From assembly GCF_032854445.1 (NCBI RefSeq), contig NC_088299.1, positions 15,367,608-15,431,607 on the forward strand: a stretch of 64,000 nucleotides of DNA, read 5' to 3'. Under the pieces are notes generated by a model. That model searched no databases and was not told the DNA's origin. It saw only the letters and a list, made by a program, of their open reading frames with translations. Below are positions 21,810 to 32,159 of the stretch, one piece after another. How positions within the stretch are numbered: the stretch's first letter is position 1; each line of letters opens with the position of its first letter. The DNA comes from Liolophura sinensis (Eukaryota; Mollusca; Polyplacophora; Chitonida; Chitonidae). A program made the translations under genes and the position numbers.

Positions 21810-23097
21810 AATATCGGCAGCTGATTGACTGACAACAGAAACACCAGTAGTGGATTGTCTGATAAGCTAACAACATAAACACAGGCAGCTGATAGACTGA
21901 CAACATGAACACCGGCAGTGGATTGTCTGATAGACTAACAACATAAACACCGGCAGCTGATAGACTGACAACATGAACACCGGCTGTGGATTGTCTGATA
22001 GACTAACGACATAAACACCGGCAACTGATAGACTAACGACATAAACACCAGCAGCTGATAGACTAACGACATAAACACCGGCAGCTGATAGACTAACGAC
22101 ATAAACACCAGCAGCTGACTGACTGACACCATAAACCCCAGCTGTGGATTGACTGATAGACTAACAACATTAATACTGGTGGATTGACTGATAGACTGAA
22201 AACATAAACACCGGTTTTTGATGGACTGACAACGTGAATACCAGCTGTGGATTGACTGATAGACTAGCAACATAAACACCGGCAACTGATAGACTAACGA
22301 TATAAACACCGGCAACTGATAGACTAACAACATAACCACCAGCAGTTGATTGACTGACACCATAAACGCCAGCTGTGGATTGACTGATAGACTGAAAACA
22401 TAAACACTGGTTTTTGATTGACTGACAACGTGAATACCAGCTGTGGATTGACTGATAGACTAACAACATAAACACCGGCAACTGATAGACTAACAACATA
22501 ACCACCAGCAGTTGATTGACTGACACCATAAACGCCAGCTGTGGATTGACTGATAGACTAACAACATAAACACTGGCTTTTGATTGACTGACAACAGAGA
22601 CACTGGCTGTGGATTGACTGACACCATAAACGCCAGCTGTGGATTGACTGATAGACTAACAACATAAACACTGGCTTTTGATTGACTGACAACAGAGACA
22701 CCAGCTGTGGATTGACTGACACCATAAACGCCAGCTGTGGATTAACTGATAGACTAACAACATAAACACTGGTTTTTGATTGACTGACAACGTGAATACC
22801 AGCTGTGGATTGACTGATAGACTAACAACATAAACACCGGCAACTGATAGACTAACGACATAAACACCGGCAACTGATAGACTAACGACATAAACATCAG
22901 CTGTCGATTGACTGACACCATAAACACCAGCTGTAGATTGACTGATAGACTAACAACATTAATACTGGCTTTTGATTGACTGACAACAGAGACACTGGCT
23001 GTGGATTGACTGACACCATAAACGCCAGTTGTGGATTGACTGATAGACTAACAACATAAACACTGGCTTTTGATTGACTGACAACGTGAATACCAGC
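21810..23097. repeat. Minisatellite with 30- and 38-bp units
   Basis: Alternating units such as CTGATAGACTAACGACATAA plus ACACCGGCAA (30 bp), GATTGACTGACACCATAAAC plus GCCAGCTGTG (30 bp) and a 38-bp variant ending TGGCTTTT. Composite blocks of 98 bp (30+38+30) recur near 22610, 22690 and 22990. Minus-strand frames of 119 and 142 codons through it (VYQLPVFM-type repeats) are incidental. The array begins about 10 bases past the splice acceptor of the terminal phosphatase exon and fills most of the preceding intron. Confidence 0.93.
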
Positions 23098-23777
23098 ACG
23101 TACATTAACCTGCTATCACATCAAACTGAAAAAACATGCTCAGAATGTTTTATAAGAATTTGTTGCTACTAGTACTACCGTACGTGTGGGTTCAAATGCC
23201 TCGTAACTTTTTTTTTCAACTTTTTTCTGCTTTAACTTTTCTCATGCCAAACCGTGGTGCATGACCTCTCCACTTAAGTCACTCTTGTTTTGATTTGTTG
23301 TGTGTGTGTCATCTTGGTAATCTAACAGGAATCAGTGGTGTCAGTCAGAGTACACGATAGCCTATCTGGTCTTCGGTCAACTCCGCGATTAAGGACGACA
23401 GTAATTTTAGAAAACAACTCACCTGACCAGATACCTGACAAACCTCCTGGTTTTAGGTCTCACTTAAGAACCGCTTTTACGAAGAGATGTCATTGGTCAA
23501 GAGTTAAAACACTGAAAGCCGTCTTGATATGTCAGCCTATGATTGCCTCGAATTATGTAAGCCTACATTTAAAAAAATATTTTCTACAAAAAAAAACTGC
23601 AGGGACACTGAGCTGATATAAACGGTTTTCATGAAGATGCATAAACAATACAATATCTCAAATGCTTCAGTTTAATAGGCTTTGTCATGTGCAATTCGTG
23701 TGCTAAAAGCTGATGTCATCCTCTAAGTTTTGCATAGAACTTACAAACCATTTACATTGTAATTCGTCTGCTTTTAC
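23098..23777. other. Phosphatase intron, expected exon not found
   Basis: By family order this interval and the adjacent minisatellite should contain the exon(s) with the GGRIDHGHH-type and TADHSH-type metal-site motifs. I read the minus strand and found neither. A 93-codon plus-strand ORF (23335) is unrecognised. Confidence 0.5.
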
Positions 23778-23918
23778 CTTCAACGAGCAAGAAATAGCCA
23801 TTAGTGTTTTTCCTCAAGACTTTGATAGCTAATTCTGTCATCTCCGACAAGGATGGCTGTCCCGTCTCACTCTGGTCTCTCTCCACCTCATAAGATATGT
23901 GACCATTTGCAAAGAGCC
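23778..23918 (-). CDS. Alkaline phosphatase, late internal exon
   Basis: A 141-nt exon between acceptor TTATATCTCAG and donor GAAG|GTAAAA. It reads LFANGHISYEVERDQ, then GQPSLSEMTELAIKVLRKN and GYFLLVE. This matches the family block LFxPGxMxYE...PSLSEMTExAIxxLxxNPxGFFLLVEGG that precedes the RIDH metal-site motif. It opens with two nucleotides completing a Gly codon and closes with the first base of the next Gly codon, as in vertebrate homologues. All residues look functional. The exon expected next (GRIDH...) is not found downstream. Confidence 0.93.
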
Positions 23919-24039
23919 CTGAGATATAAACAAAAACACTAAGGTTTTTGGTCTTCTTGCAACGTTTGGTCTAATATTACTCAAATGCTGTATTGTGAAC
24001 AGATTTAATGAACAGTGACATGAAATGCGGTCTAATAAG

Positions 24040-24205
24040 TTCTAATTAGTATTATATTTTACCTAATTCTGCTGACGCCATAATACTAGGGTGTGTGTAC
24101 ATGTATATTGTTTATTTACAATTACAATATAACCCTAAATGAGGTAAACTGACAAGAGGTCGGATTTCACCAGCTACGTGTGGCCAAATGACTAAACTAA
24201 ATATA
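24040..24205 (+). repeat. Repeat family F copy
   Basis: TTACCTAATTCTGCTGACGC, ATAATACTAGGGTGTGT, GAGGTAAACTGACAAGAGG and GATTTCACCAGCTACGTGT match 50225-50375 and 50605-50750. Confidence 0.75.
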
Positions 24206-24309
24206 TCACACTGCTATATATTTCCATTTCCACTGATAAACTTCATAAAGTATTGTGGTAACTCCTACAAAAGACACAACGCGATGCAATATTTCGTTTT
24301 TTTTAAATA

Positions 24310-27300
24310 CATTTTCAAGATTCTACCAGCAACTTGATTAGGCCTTGCAGAGCACAAAAAGCTTCCTCTATTGCTGGTGTTTTGTGCCAGGGTGCAATGT
24401 TCCTGAAGCAGATCCCTTTGTCTGCAATCCTGTTTTCTCTTTCTGCATCTTTAACCAGTGTCTGCTTGTGAGAATCAAATATAACATCAACACGATCACC
24501 GTTAGCACTTTCATGAGGAACATAAAACGAGGCTATGTCTGCAGGCTGCGAAAAGGTCATGTCTTTCCCTTTTAGTTTTGGACCAAACTCATCCCGTCAA
24601 TTAAAGTTGCAGATGGCTTAGAATTTATTTCTCCAGGAGAAAAATTCTTCTCTAATTCCCTGGCTACGGCAGCTTTGTTAGTCTTACGAAGAGACCCATC
24701 ACTATTAGCTAGTGCCCAAGGCAATGTCCCCAGAGGATGAACCGTAACATTTCTCATTTTAAGTTTTGTGCTTTCCGCAATAAGGATCATTTGCCCAAAC
24801 AGTTTCCATGTCTCTGGTTATGTGATTTTTTCCTGATGCCAGAGTAGGTTGTTAGTTTATTCTTTGTAATCTTGTCAAAGAACTGTGTGGCTGGAATATT
24901 AGCTTCCAGTCGATCCCGCTTGAAAACCTAATATGTCTCCTCTCCTATCTTGTAGGCGTGTAGAAGGTTCTACACAACCTCTTGCGGTGCCGCTATAGCA
25001 GTGGACAGACTGACAAGCTCTTCATGTTCTCAGTTGAAAGGGTTCAACCAATTTGATTCCATTAAGATAAGAAAAGTCTGTTCTACATTGAACTACCTTA
25101 GTTGCCCCCAAGTACCCACTGCGGTACTCTGATAGAATGAGATAGAATCTGGTTACTGTTCCACTTTTCAAACTAAACCCTTTCGTACCTCTAGTTTTCT
25201 GTGTGTTTACGGTCTCCTCAATTGTCTGATCCACAGTGATCCGTCCAAATTGATTATGATTACCCTTTTGGACAGCAAAGCCACCCTGCATGAAGTGAGA
25301 ATGTACTTCAGGGTCTTCTTTAGGTAATGGAAACATTTCAGCATAACAAAAGGTTAAGAAGCGTGCATAGTTCGCCTTGTCATAGGCTGAGCATCATGGA
25401 AGCATCATTCGGATTGCAGCATGGTGAAGTAATCAGTTGCCCTCCCCAGTGGCGTGAATCAGATCCAGCATAATGCCCCCTCCCCCGCCCTGTCATGTCG
25501 AGGTAAGACATCCAGAAAGTTCACAGGCTGAGTTCATTTCTGAGGGAGTTTAGGTAAGCCTGAAATAGTTTCAGGATGTGTGCACAGGATTCATTGTTGA
25601 GCAGCTTTTGCAATGATGCTTGCGAGACACTACTATAAGCAAGTGATGTTGGTCATCTCTTCTTCCATCTCGTGAACATCTTGTTCATGATAGTCTCTTA
25701 ACCATGGTAGAAAGCCTTTCCAGGCAAGCCTCGAGAGAGCTTCATGCATAAGTTTGTGTATTCTAACAGCTCTGTTGTGCTTGCGTCCTTCCATTACTCC
25801 AGTGACTGAGCCTTCTGCAATGACACACAAATCAACACAAATCTCTCAGTCCGGCAGGTTGAAATCTCTTGCCTCTGATGGAGAAGAGATTGCAGATTGT
25901 GGGGAGAGTACCCATCCTGAGAATAATGCCCCTGAATTTATCTTGTTTCCACAATATCTAAGCCGACTTGGCATAGAGCCTGGTCAAACACACAGACAAT
26001 GTTTTAGAGCTGCAAGGATTTCATGATGGCAAGTGTTTGTTCCAGGATTTCATTCACAGTTGACATTTCTGATGCAGGAGAACTTATGGTGGACAAGTAG
26101 TTTACAGGGCCCAGGATGACGGTGATATCACTGCTGATTTTAATGTTAAATCCAGTCCAACTCCTGATCGTCTGCTTGTCAGGTTCTGACATTCTAGCTA
26201 GGAGCCATGTGTGGTTCTGGATATTTGCATCCTGAACTTTACTTGTAGTGTCAGCATCTAAAGTTACAATTGCTGGTGGCCCAACTCGTTTTCCAACATT
26301 GTAACTTGGTACCATTCCATGGCTAGGCTTAATGTTTCTTTTCTAGGATTTATCGAGCTCTAGGCAGAATATTCTGTGGCACTGCACATATAACTTTAGA
26401 GTGGATAGGTGTGACATTCAGTCTGCGGGAGGTACCTTCTTCACTTAGTGTCTCTTTGGGTCGGCCACTATTATCCTAGGCAAGTGTTGTGAACACACCT
26501 GGATTAATGTTTCCTGATAGTAGAATGTCTTCCTTAGAGAGTTCGAGTTTCTGGACACAAAGTGCAGCGCCAATCTCCTCAATTTAATAGTAAGAAACAC
26601 CATAACCGTGACGATTCAAAGTTCATATCAGTTCGATGTTTCCTGTCAAAGACTTCACAGCAAATGGGAGAATGTGCTAGGTGGCTTTGTCTTTCCATGG
26701 GTGGCTGCATATACAAGATAACTGCCAAAAGAAAGGGCAAGGCGCTAAGCTCTGTCAGAGGGACTTTCACATTCACATTCTCCTGTGAGAAGAGAATACA
26801 CGAACGTAATAATGGATTGAAGAATGACAGTCTGCTCTGTGTCAGGAGGCCAAAAGTTGTTAAAATTTTGTTCCTTAATTTGATGTCTTAGTTGCATAGC
26901 TGCTTCGATTATGACATCTTTGGGAGGTTGCAACCCTTGCTTTCTGTAGATCTTTCTGTACACTATAGACTTGTTTAGCTAGATCATCTGCTGACAGGCT
27001 GCCTGGACAGAGGAGAGGCTTTCACTTCTCATCCAAAACAAAGTGGAGTGTTTCACCCAATTCACTCTCCAACATACGACGAACATTCTTTTTGGTGGAT
27101 AGTTTGACGTCCGCAATGCCTGAAGAATGTATTGACCTCTCAAGCCTTGGTGTCATATCTGTCATAGCTAGCACTTTCAGATTTGGACGGAGTTCATTTC
27201 ATATATACAGGAACAGTTCTTCACAGGCTTGTTTTTCGGCGTATTCAGACTCTCCTTCAGCCTGGTCCTGTTCCTCACCTACATGCACACTAGATCTGGT

Positions 27301-27620
27301 GGAAGACTATCTTTTTGTGTACAGCCTGTAGTATGACTTATGGTAATAGTCCTCAGCAGCAACCAGGTCTCTGCTGAGTAGGGCAAGAATTCTGTTGTCA
27401 AGTTTTTTTGGGTGGCTGTGCTTCGCACGCTGTAATCTGCACGCAGCTGCACAGACTGAACAAGAGCCTCTTTTGTTGTTTGTCTTTTCTGGTGTTTGCT
27501 AGACTTGCTAGAGAAAATACATGTTTTATCGTACACTCTGAAGTACACGGTGCCTGTCTAGAATACATGCATGGTCGCTTTGCTGGCAGAGTATTGTCTT
27601 CATCAACACTATCCATTACT
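24310..27620 (-). pseudogene. Degenerate ORF of an unclassified multi-copy transposon-like family
   Basis: From 27616 downward the minus strand carries ordered fragments in changing frames. They are a Cys-containing N-terminus (VDEDNTLPAKRPCMYSR), VQLRADYSVRSTATQK, a MQLRHQIKEQNFNNFWPP block near 26880, and ALCVQKLELSKEDILLSGN with NINPGVFTT near 26540. Then come HSKVICAVPQNILPRAR, PSYNVGKRVGPPAIVTLD near 26300, NHTWLLARMSEPDKQTI, VHSHFMQGGFAVQKGNH near 25300, VDQTIEETVNTQKTRGTK and KNITHTFSQPADIASF-like C-terminal text near 24550. Many in-frame stops and shifts make it non-functional. The blocks recall an uncharacterised protein family repeated many times in mollusc and cnidarian genomes; I cannot name the element class. 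It sits inside an intron of the alkaline phosphatase gene in the same orientation. Confidence 0.65.
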
Positions 27621-27866
27621 TGGGTTTATATTATTTTCAAAGTAAATACCTACAATATGCAGCAAGTATTTATTTTTTGAACAGGAATGTATCAGAAAAT
27701 TACGATGGGCGATGCCTTCGTAAGTAAGCATATCTCATCAAACGTTTGTACAGTCAGTATAGTTCTAAAACATCTTGATCACAGGTAAGAAAATAAAATG
27801 AACATTTATTTTCGGAAGATAATCTATCTTAATATACATATACCTTATTACACCATAAATGTGGAA
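27621..27866. other. Phosphatase intron, no feature seen
   Basis: AT-rich and unremarkable. Confidence 0.35.
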
Positions 27867-28152
27867 GTAAATGACAACCTGTATCGACATAGCTGAAAGC
27901 CTTATAAATTTTACCTGTACCAGTCAAAGGAATTATCTTCGATAACTCACCTTGAAATGTAGATACAATGTAGATGGCTACGTCTGCTAAACTTAAATAA
28001 CTATTTAGAGTAAATGACAACCTGCATCGACATAGCTGAAAGCCTTATAAATTTTACCTGTACCAGTCAAATGAATTATCTTCGATAACTCACCTTGAAA
28101 TGTAGATACAATGTAGATGGCTACGTCTGCTAAACTTAAATAACTATTTAGA
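27867..28152. repeat. Recent tandem duplication, 143 bp x 2
   Basis: GTAAATGACAACCTGTATCG at 27867 recurs as GTAAATGACAACCTGCATCG at 28010, and the two copies differ at only a few bases throughout. The minus strand of each copy contains TACATTTCAAG|GTGAGTT, a good donor-like site, after an open stretch LADVAIYIVSTFQG. That peptide does not match any part of alkaline phosphatase. Confidence 0.9.
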
Positions 28153-28710
28153 GTAGCTTTGCCAGTATTGACTGAAAAAATAAGCAATATTGCTGATTCT
28201 ATTATTACTGATCTACGGAACGCCTAAAAGGGTGATTATTCATTTCCATTAAAATATATGATGAAGTTACCAGGCTATCATACGTTGATTTACTACCTCT
28301 CAGCCTACAAACATGTTAGTACCAATTAGGTTTGGCCACCCGGGTGGTACCAATATGTGGTCTGACATATGGACTATTCTTTGTACCCTGTATGTCCAAA
28401 CAACTACTTTTACAACTCGTGCTCTGACCATGTAGTAATACAGCTACAACGAAGGCAAAAAGCACCAGTACCTTCTTGTTTCTTCATGCCTTCGTTCCTC
28501 ATTCGCATGTTTCTCTTTTTCCTTTGGTAAACGCATTTAAACTGATGAATTGCTGGATATACATACCTAGTATGTATTGGGCATGCTTGGCGTCTGTGTT
28601 CAATAAATCGCGTCTTTGTAGAGTATTTTATGAGGAAGGCAGCGGACTTCTTTATCCCTCTTCCACTCCTGTAAAGAGACACCACAGGAGGAGACTTTAA
28701 ACATAAAAGA
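28153..28710. other. Phosphatase intron, no feature seen
   Basis: Overlapping ORFs on both strands (28410-28700) are unrecognised. Confidence 0.35.
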
Positions 28711-28832
28711 ACCTGTGTATGGTTGTGCGTTTTCCCCGGGCTTTGTCCGCTTTCCTCCGACTATAATGCTGGCCGCCGTCGTATAAGTGTAATATTCTTG
28801 AGTACGACGTGAAGCACCAAATACATAAACAC
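28711..28832 (+). mobile_element. SINE-A copy
   Basis: GTTTTCCCCGGGCTTTGTCC, GACTATAATGCTGGCCGCCG and GAGTACGACGTGAAGCACC with a short A-rich tail. The 3' module is slightly diverged (GTGAAGCACC for GTAAAACACC). Confidence 0.8.
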
Positions 28833-28879
28833 AAAAGCGGCATTCTCATCTTCATAAGGCTCTTCTCCCTTTTCCTATA

Positions 28880-29175
28880 TTTTAGATTTCACAATCTAAA
28901 AAAATTTCAATCATCTTTCTCTCCCTTTCCCAAACTACCTCACGTTGATCAACCGTCTCTCCTTTTCCCAAACTACATTGTGTACCTCACATTGATCGGC
29001 TTCCTTCGCCTTTCCCAAACTATACTGTGTACCTCACGTTGATCAGATTAACGTCCCTTTCCCAAACTAAACTGTGTACCTCACGTTGATCAGCTTCCTC
29101 CTCCTTTCCCAAACTACCTCACGTTGATCAGCTTTCTCTAAAATTCCCAAATTATTGCACGTTGATCAGATTCTT
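28880..29175. repeat. Imperfect tandem repeat, pyrimidine-rich
   Basis: TTTCCCAAACTACCTCACG and TTGATCAGCTTCCTCC alternate with variants 35-55 bp apart. It appears to be a diverged precursor of the adjoining 39-bp array, sharing the TTGATC and TTTCCC words. Confidence 0.75.
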
Positions 29176-29204
29176 CTGGTTTCTCCTTACTAACCCACTT
29201 CTTT

Positions 29205-29745
29205 TCTGGCTTTCCCCTTACTAATCCACCTTGATCTTATCTATCTGGCTTTCCCCTTACTAATCCACCTTGACCTTATCTATCTGGCTTTCCCCCTTAC
29301 TAATCCACCTTGATCTTATCTATCTGGCTTTCCCCCTTACTAATCCACCTTGATCTTATCTATCTGACTTTCCCCCTTACTAATCCACCTTGATCTTATC
29401 TATCTGGCTTTCCCCTTACTAATCCACCTTGATCTTATCTATCTGACTTTCCCCTTACTAATCCACCTTGATCTTATCTATCTGGCTTTCCCCTTACTAA
29501 TCCACCTTGATCTTATCTATCTGGCTTTCCCCTTACTAATCCACCTTGATCTTATCTATCTGGCTTTCCCCTTACTAATCCACCTTGATCTTATTCATCT
29601 GGCTTTCCCCTTACTAATCCACCTTGATCTTATCTATCTGGCTTTCCCCTTACTAATCCACCTTGATCTTATCTATCTGGCTTTCCCCTTACTAATCCAC
29701 CTTGATCTTATTCATCTGGCTTTCCCCTTACTACGCCACCTTGAT
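29205..29745. repeat. Minisatellite, 39-bp unit
   Basis: Unit: CTTGATCTTATCTATCTGGC followed by TTTCCCCTTACTAATCCAC. Some units carry one extra C in the CCCC run. About 13 highly similar copies, strongly strand-biased (C/T-rich on plus). It lies in an intron of the phosphatase. Confidence 0.95.
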
Positions 29746-30111
29746 CATTTTCCTCTGGCCTTTCCCTCACCTTGATCACATTCCTTCCGTCCCTTCTGTT
29801 CTTAGCCTCGTCATTCGTCCCCATTACTGGATCCGGTTCCGTCAGTGGGATGAACATTCACCTTCCACCTCCGAGTATAACCTGAGAAAAAAAGTTTGTA
29901 ATGTTTGTCAAATATTAACAAAAATTCATTGGAATGAATGATTGCTCGTCTTCCAGCTCAGAGTAAACAAGAGAGGCAACTTTGTAACGTTTATCAATAA
30001 ACGTAACGAAGAGTCAAGCTGGTTAGTGAAATGAATGTCCAGTCTTCCACACGCGACTTTATCCGGAAAAAGTTTACAAAGCTGCTGTGATGGTTAGACA
30101 GTCACCAGGGG
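29746..30111. other. Phosphatase intron, no feature seen
   Basis: Two loosely similar segments (29880-29940 and 29950-30010: AGTATAACCTGAG versus AGAGTAAACAAGAG) may be an old duplication. Otherwise nothing. Confidence 0.3.
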
Positions 30112-30236
30112 CCTCCTGCACAAAGTGATCGTAGGCTAAGTTGACGGTAGCCACTAAGACAACATATGCTTTTAACATGTGTCGCCATGGTTGTTACAAT
30201 CAACTTCGCCTAAGATCGCTTTGTGCAATCGGCGCA
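30112..30236. mobile_element. Foldback (MITE-like) element
   Basis: TGCACAAAGTGATCGTAGGC then TAAGTTGA is the imperfect inverted complement of TCAACTTCGCCTAAGATCGC then TTTGTGCA. It is compact (about 125 bp) with a palindromic layout and no coding capacity. Confidence 0.78.
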
Positions 30237-30640
30237 TGGATGAAAACTCATCTTTTAGCGGTGACTTTGATATGATTCCTACACTGCTGGTTAAAGCTAC
30301 CTCCATACAAGTATGACGAAACACCATAGAGACATCCGCATTAATATCGGTCAATTGGACTTTAACTTTCTCTCATGCAGAATGGTTGTAGATTCAGTGT
30401 CACGTGCGAGTACGGATGAGCCGAAAAATGTTTGAATAGTCAAATGAAGAACAGTTGCCAGACGAGTAGAGTTAGTAGACTCCTTTAATACAACAAACAG
30501 GGTGCTTTTATTCGAAGGGAAATATGTTTTCTCATAACGTTCCGTCATGATTTTGTCCTTCCTTCACAGAGGGAGATTTGTATGAATTCTGTATTTGTAG
30601 CCTGAGTTAGTGGCTTCAACCCTATCCTTAACTATAAATC
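30237..30640. other. Phosphatase intron, no feature seen
   Basis: Two short minus-strand ORFs (30172-30354 and 30351-30548) are unrecognised and do not match the missing phosphatase exons. Confidence 0.35.
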
Positions 30641-30644
30641 CTTG

Positions 30645-30975
30645 AGTGTATGTATATATGTATGTATGTATGTATGCATGTATGTATGCATGCATGCATG
30701 CATGCATGCATGCATGCATGTATGTATGTATGTATGTATGTATGTATGTATGTATGTATGTATGTATGTATGTATGTATGTTTTATGTGTGTGCGTCTGC
30801 GTGCATTTGTGTATGTACGTACGTATGTATGCATGTATGTATGTATGTATGTAAGTATGTTTTATGCGCGTGTGTGTGTGTGTGTGTGTGTGCGTGTGCG
30901 TGCATTTGTGTATGTACGTACGTATGTACGTATGCATGTATGTATGTATGTATGTATGCATGCATGTATGCATGG
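30645..30975. repeat. Compound microsatellite (TATG)n, (TGCA)n, (GT)n
   Basis: Long runs of TATG interspersed with TGCATGCA and a GTGTGT block. All frames on both strands are open for long stretches (MYVCMYVC and HTYIHTYI repeats), which is purely compositional. Confidence 0.97.
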
Positions 30976-31039
30976 ATGGTGTTATGTGAACAACTGGCGT
31001 CAGCTTCTAAATTGAGCTTGCCACTGTTTACATATGCTG

Positions 31040-31300
31040 AGTTCAGGGCCTGCTGTCTGCCTCTGCCTTAGTGCTGCGACCATTGAAATATCACACCGAA
31101 GACACCAGACAAGATGCCCTATTTAGTCACAATATACTAACAACGGGCAAACCAGTCCTCTTTGCTTGCTCTAACCTCTCCGTGCTCAGAGACAAGCAAT
31201 GCAGCAGCCTAAAATTTTGATTCCGGGGTCTCCCGACTTCAATTCCTTGAGTAAAACGTTATCAGACTGGGAAGTAAGATATCTCCAGTCAACTAATGAT
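31040..31300 (-). mobile_element. SINE-C copy (degenerate)
   Basis: GAAGACACCAGACAAGATGC, GGGCAAACCAGTCCTC and GTGCTCAGAGACAAGC are the inverted body of the SINE at 17655. GGGGTCTCCCGACTTC at the end corresponds to the inverted tRNA-like head. Confidence 0.6.
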
Positions 31301-31595
31301 TTTATCTAAACCGTAAATTTGATCCGAAAATGGCTTCAGTTTAGTTGCAAACAAAATGAAATTACCAAAGGTAGGGATATAAGTAGTGGATGTGACCACG
31401 TGCTCTCGCCACGTGACCAAATAATACGATCAAAATTCTCAAAGTCCTTCATTAAAGTTGAAGTTTTGGTGACACTCCCACGCTTTTACACCTGATACCC
31501 CGCCTATATTGCGAGTAAATAAATCATTCCCTCTGACATAAATTTTGGGTAAATGCTATATTAACCTGCTCAGATTTGTTATTGTCAGTGAATAC
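31301..31595. other. Phosphatase intron, no feature seen
   Basis: No coding or repeat signal recognised. Confidence 0.35.
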
Positions 31596-31700
31596 CTGTA
31601 TATCTTTGTTATCTGATATCAGCTGATCCGTGATATCCTTACACGCTCCCTGCACACAGTCCATGTCAGCATCTTCCCAGTTCCTCTCCGAGCTGTGGGC
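31596..31700 (-). pseudogene. Alkaline phosphatase, exon truncated by a SINE
   Basis: The minus strand reads AHSSERNWEDADMDCVQGAC, then KDITDQLISDNKDIQ, then donor CAG|GTATTC: 35 codons in phase 0. This is the 3' part of the family exon that in vertebrates runs KSVGxVTTxRVxHA...YAHSxxRxWxxD...GCKDIAxQL. About 20 codons, including the VTTTRV block, and the splice acceptor are absent. Directly upstream (plus 31701) SINE-A sequence begins. There is no polypyrimidine tract before the first codon. The simplest reading is that SINE insertion and deletion removed the 5' part of this exon, which would break the gene unless the exon is skipped. The neighbouring intact exon lies at 31985. Confidence 0.85.
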
Positions 31701-31790
31701 GTTCCTCTCCTCCCACCATTATGCTGGCCGCCGTCGTATAAGTGAAATGTTCTTGAATACGGCGTAAAACACCAATCAAATAAATAAATA
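31701..31790 (+). mobile_element. SINE-A copy, 5'-truncated, abutting a phosphatase exon
   Basis: TCCTCCCACCATTATGCTGG, CCGCCGTCGTATAAGTG and ATACGGCGTAAAACACC with an (AAAT)n tail. Its first bases replace the expected 5' end of the phosphatase exon fragment at 31596-31700. Confidence 0.88.
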
Positions 31791-31813
31791 CGTCCTTTCC
31801 CATAGCTATAAAT

Positions 31814-31954
31814 TTATTTTTTTATTCATTTATTTATTTTACTGGTCTTTTAAGCCGTACTTAAGAATATTTGACTTATACGACGGCGGCCAACATTATG
31901 GTGAGAGGAAACCGGGCAGAGCCCGGGGGAAACCCACGACCATCCGCAGGTTGC
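31814..31954 (-). mobile_element. SINE-A copy, inverted
   Basis: An (ATTT)n run, TTAAGCCGTACTTAAGAATA, GACGGCGGCCAACATTATGG, CCGGGCAGAGCCCGGGGG and CCACGACCATCCGCAGG. It lies tail-to-tail with the copy at 31701, only 23 bases away, so the pair can form a hairpin. It lies 30 bases past the splice donor of the exon at 31985. Confidence 0.9.
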
Positions 31955-31984
31955 TATCAGACCCCATAGCATTAAATGACCTAC

Positions 31985-32159
31985 CTTCTGTCTGCGACCA
32001 TTTCAGTATGGAGTCAACTTCAGTGCCTTCCTGACTGGTATAGTTATTTCTGATCTCCCGGGCATCTAAGCCAACAGCCCCTCTATTATCCTTTACACCG
32101 CACAGAAACGCAGTGGCCGTCCCGGCAGATTCAGGAACTTGGTGATTCACATTGTATGT
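31985..32159 (-). CDS. Alkaline phosphatase, nucleophile exon
   Basis: A 175-nt exon: acceptor ATCGTTGTAG, donor GAAG|GTAGGT. It encodes TYNVNHQVPESAGTATAF, then LCGVKDNRGAVGLDAREI and EGTEVDSILKWSQTE. The Ser in PESAGTA is the phosphorylated nucleophile of the family (Ser102 of E. coli, DSA motif). In this protein the residue before it is Glu, not the near-invariant Asp that orients the catalytic Arg. It begins in phase 0, matching the exon at 32947, and ends in phase 1. Predicted residues 100-157 of the spliced product, nucleophile at about 110. Confidence 0.93.

Noticed and set aside
21935-22529. Hydrophobic VYQLPVFM-repeat ORFs on the minus strand
   Set aside because: Minisatellite-derived, overlapping each other in different frames.
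27829-28187. Duplicated open stretches as missing phosphatase exons
   Set aside because: The peptide LADVAIYIVSTFQG has no counterpart in alkaline phosphatase.
30632-31071. Cys/Met/Tyr- or His/Thr-rich ORFs of 110-140 codons
   Set aside because: Translation of a TATG/TGCA microsatellite.
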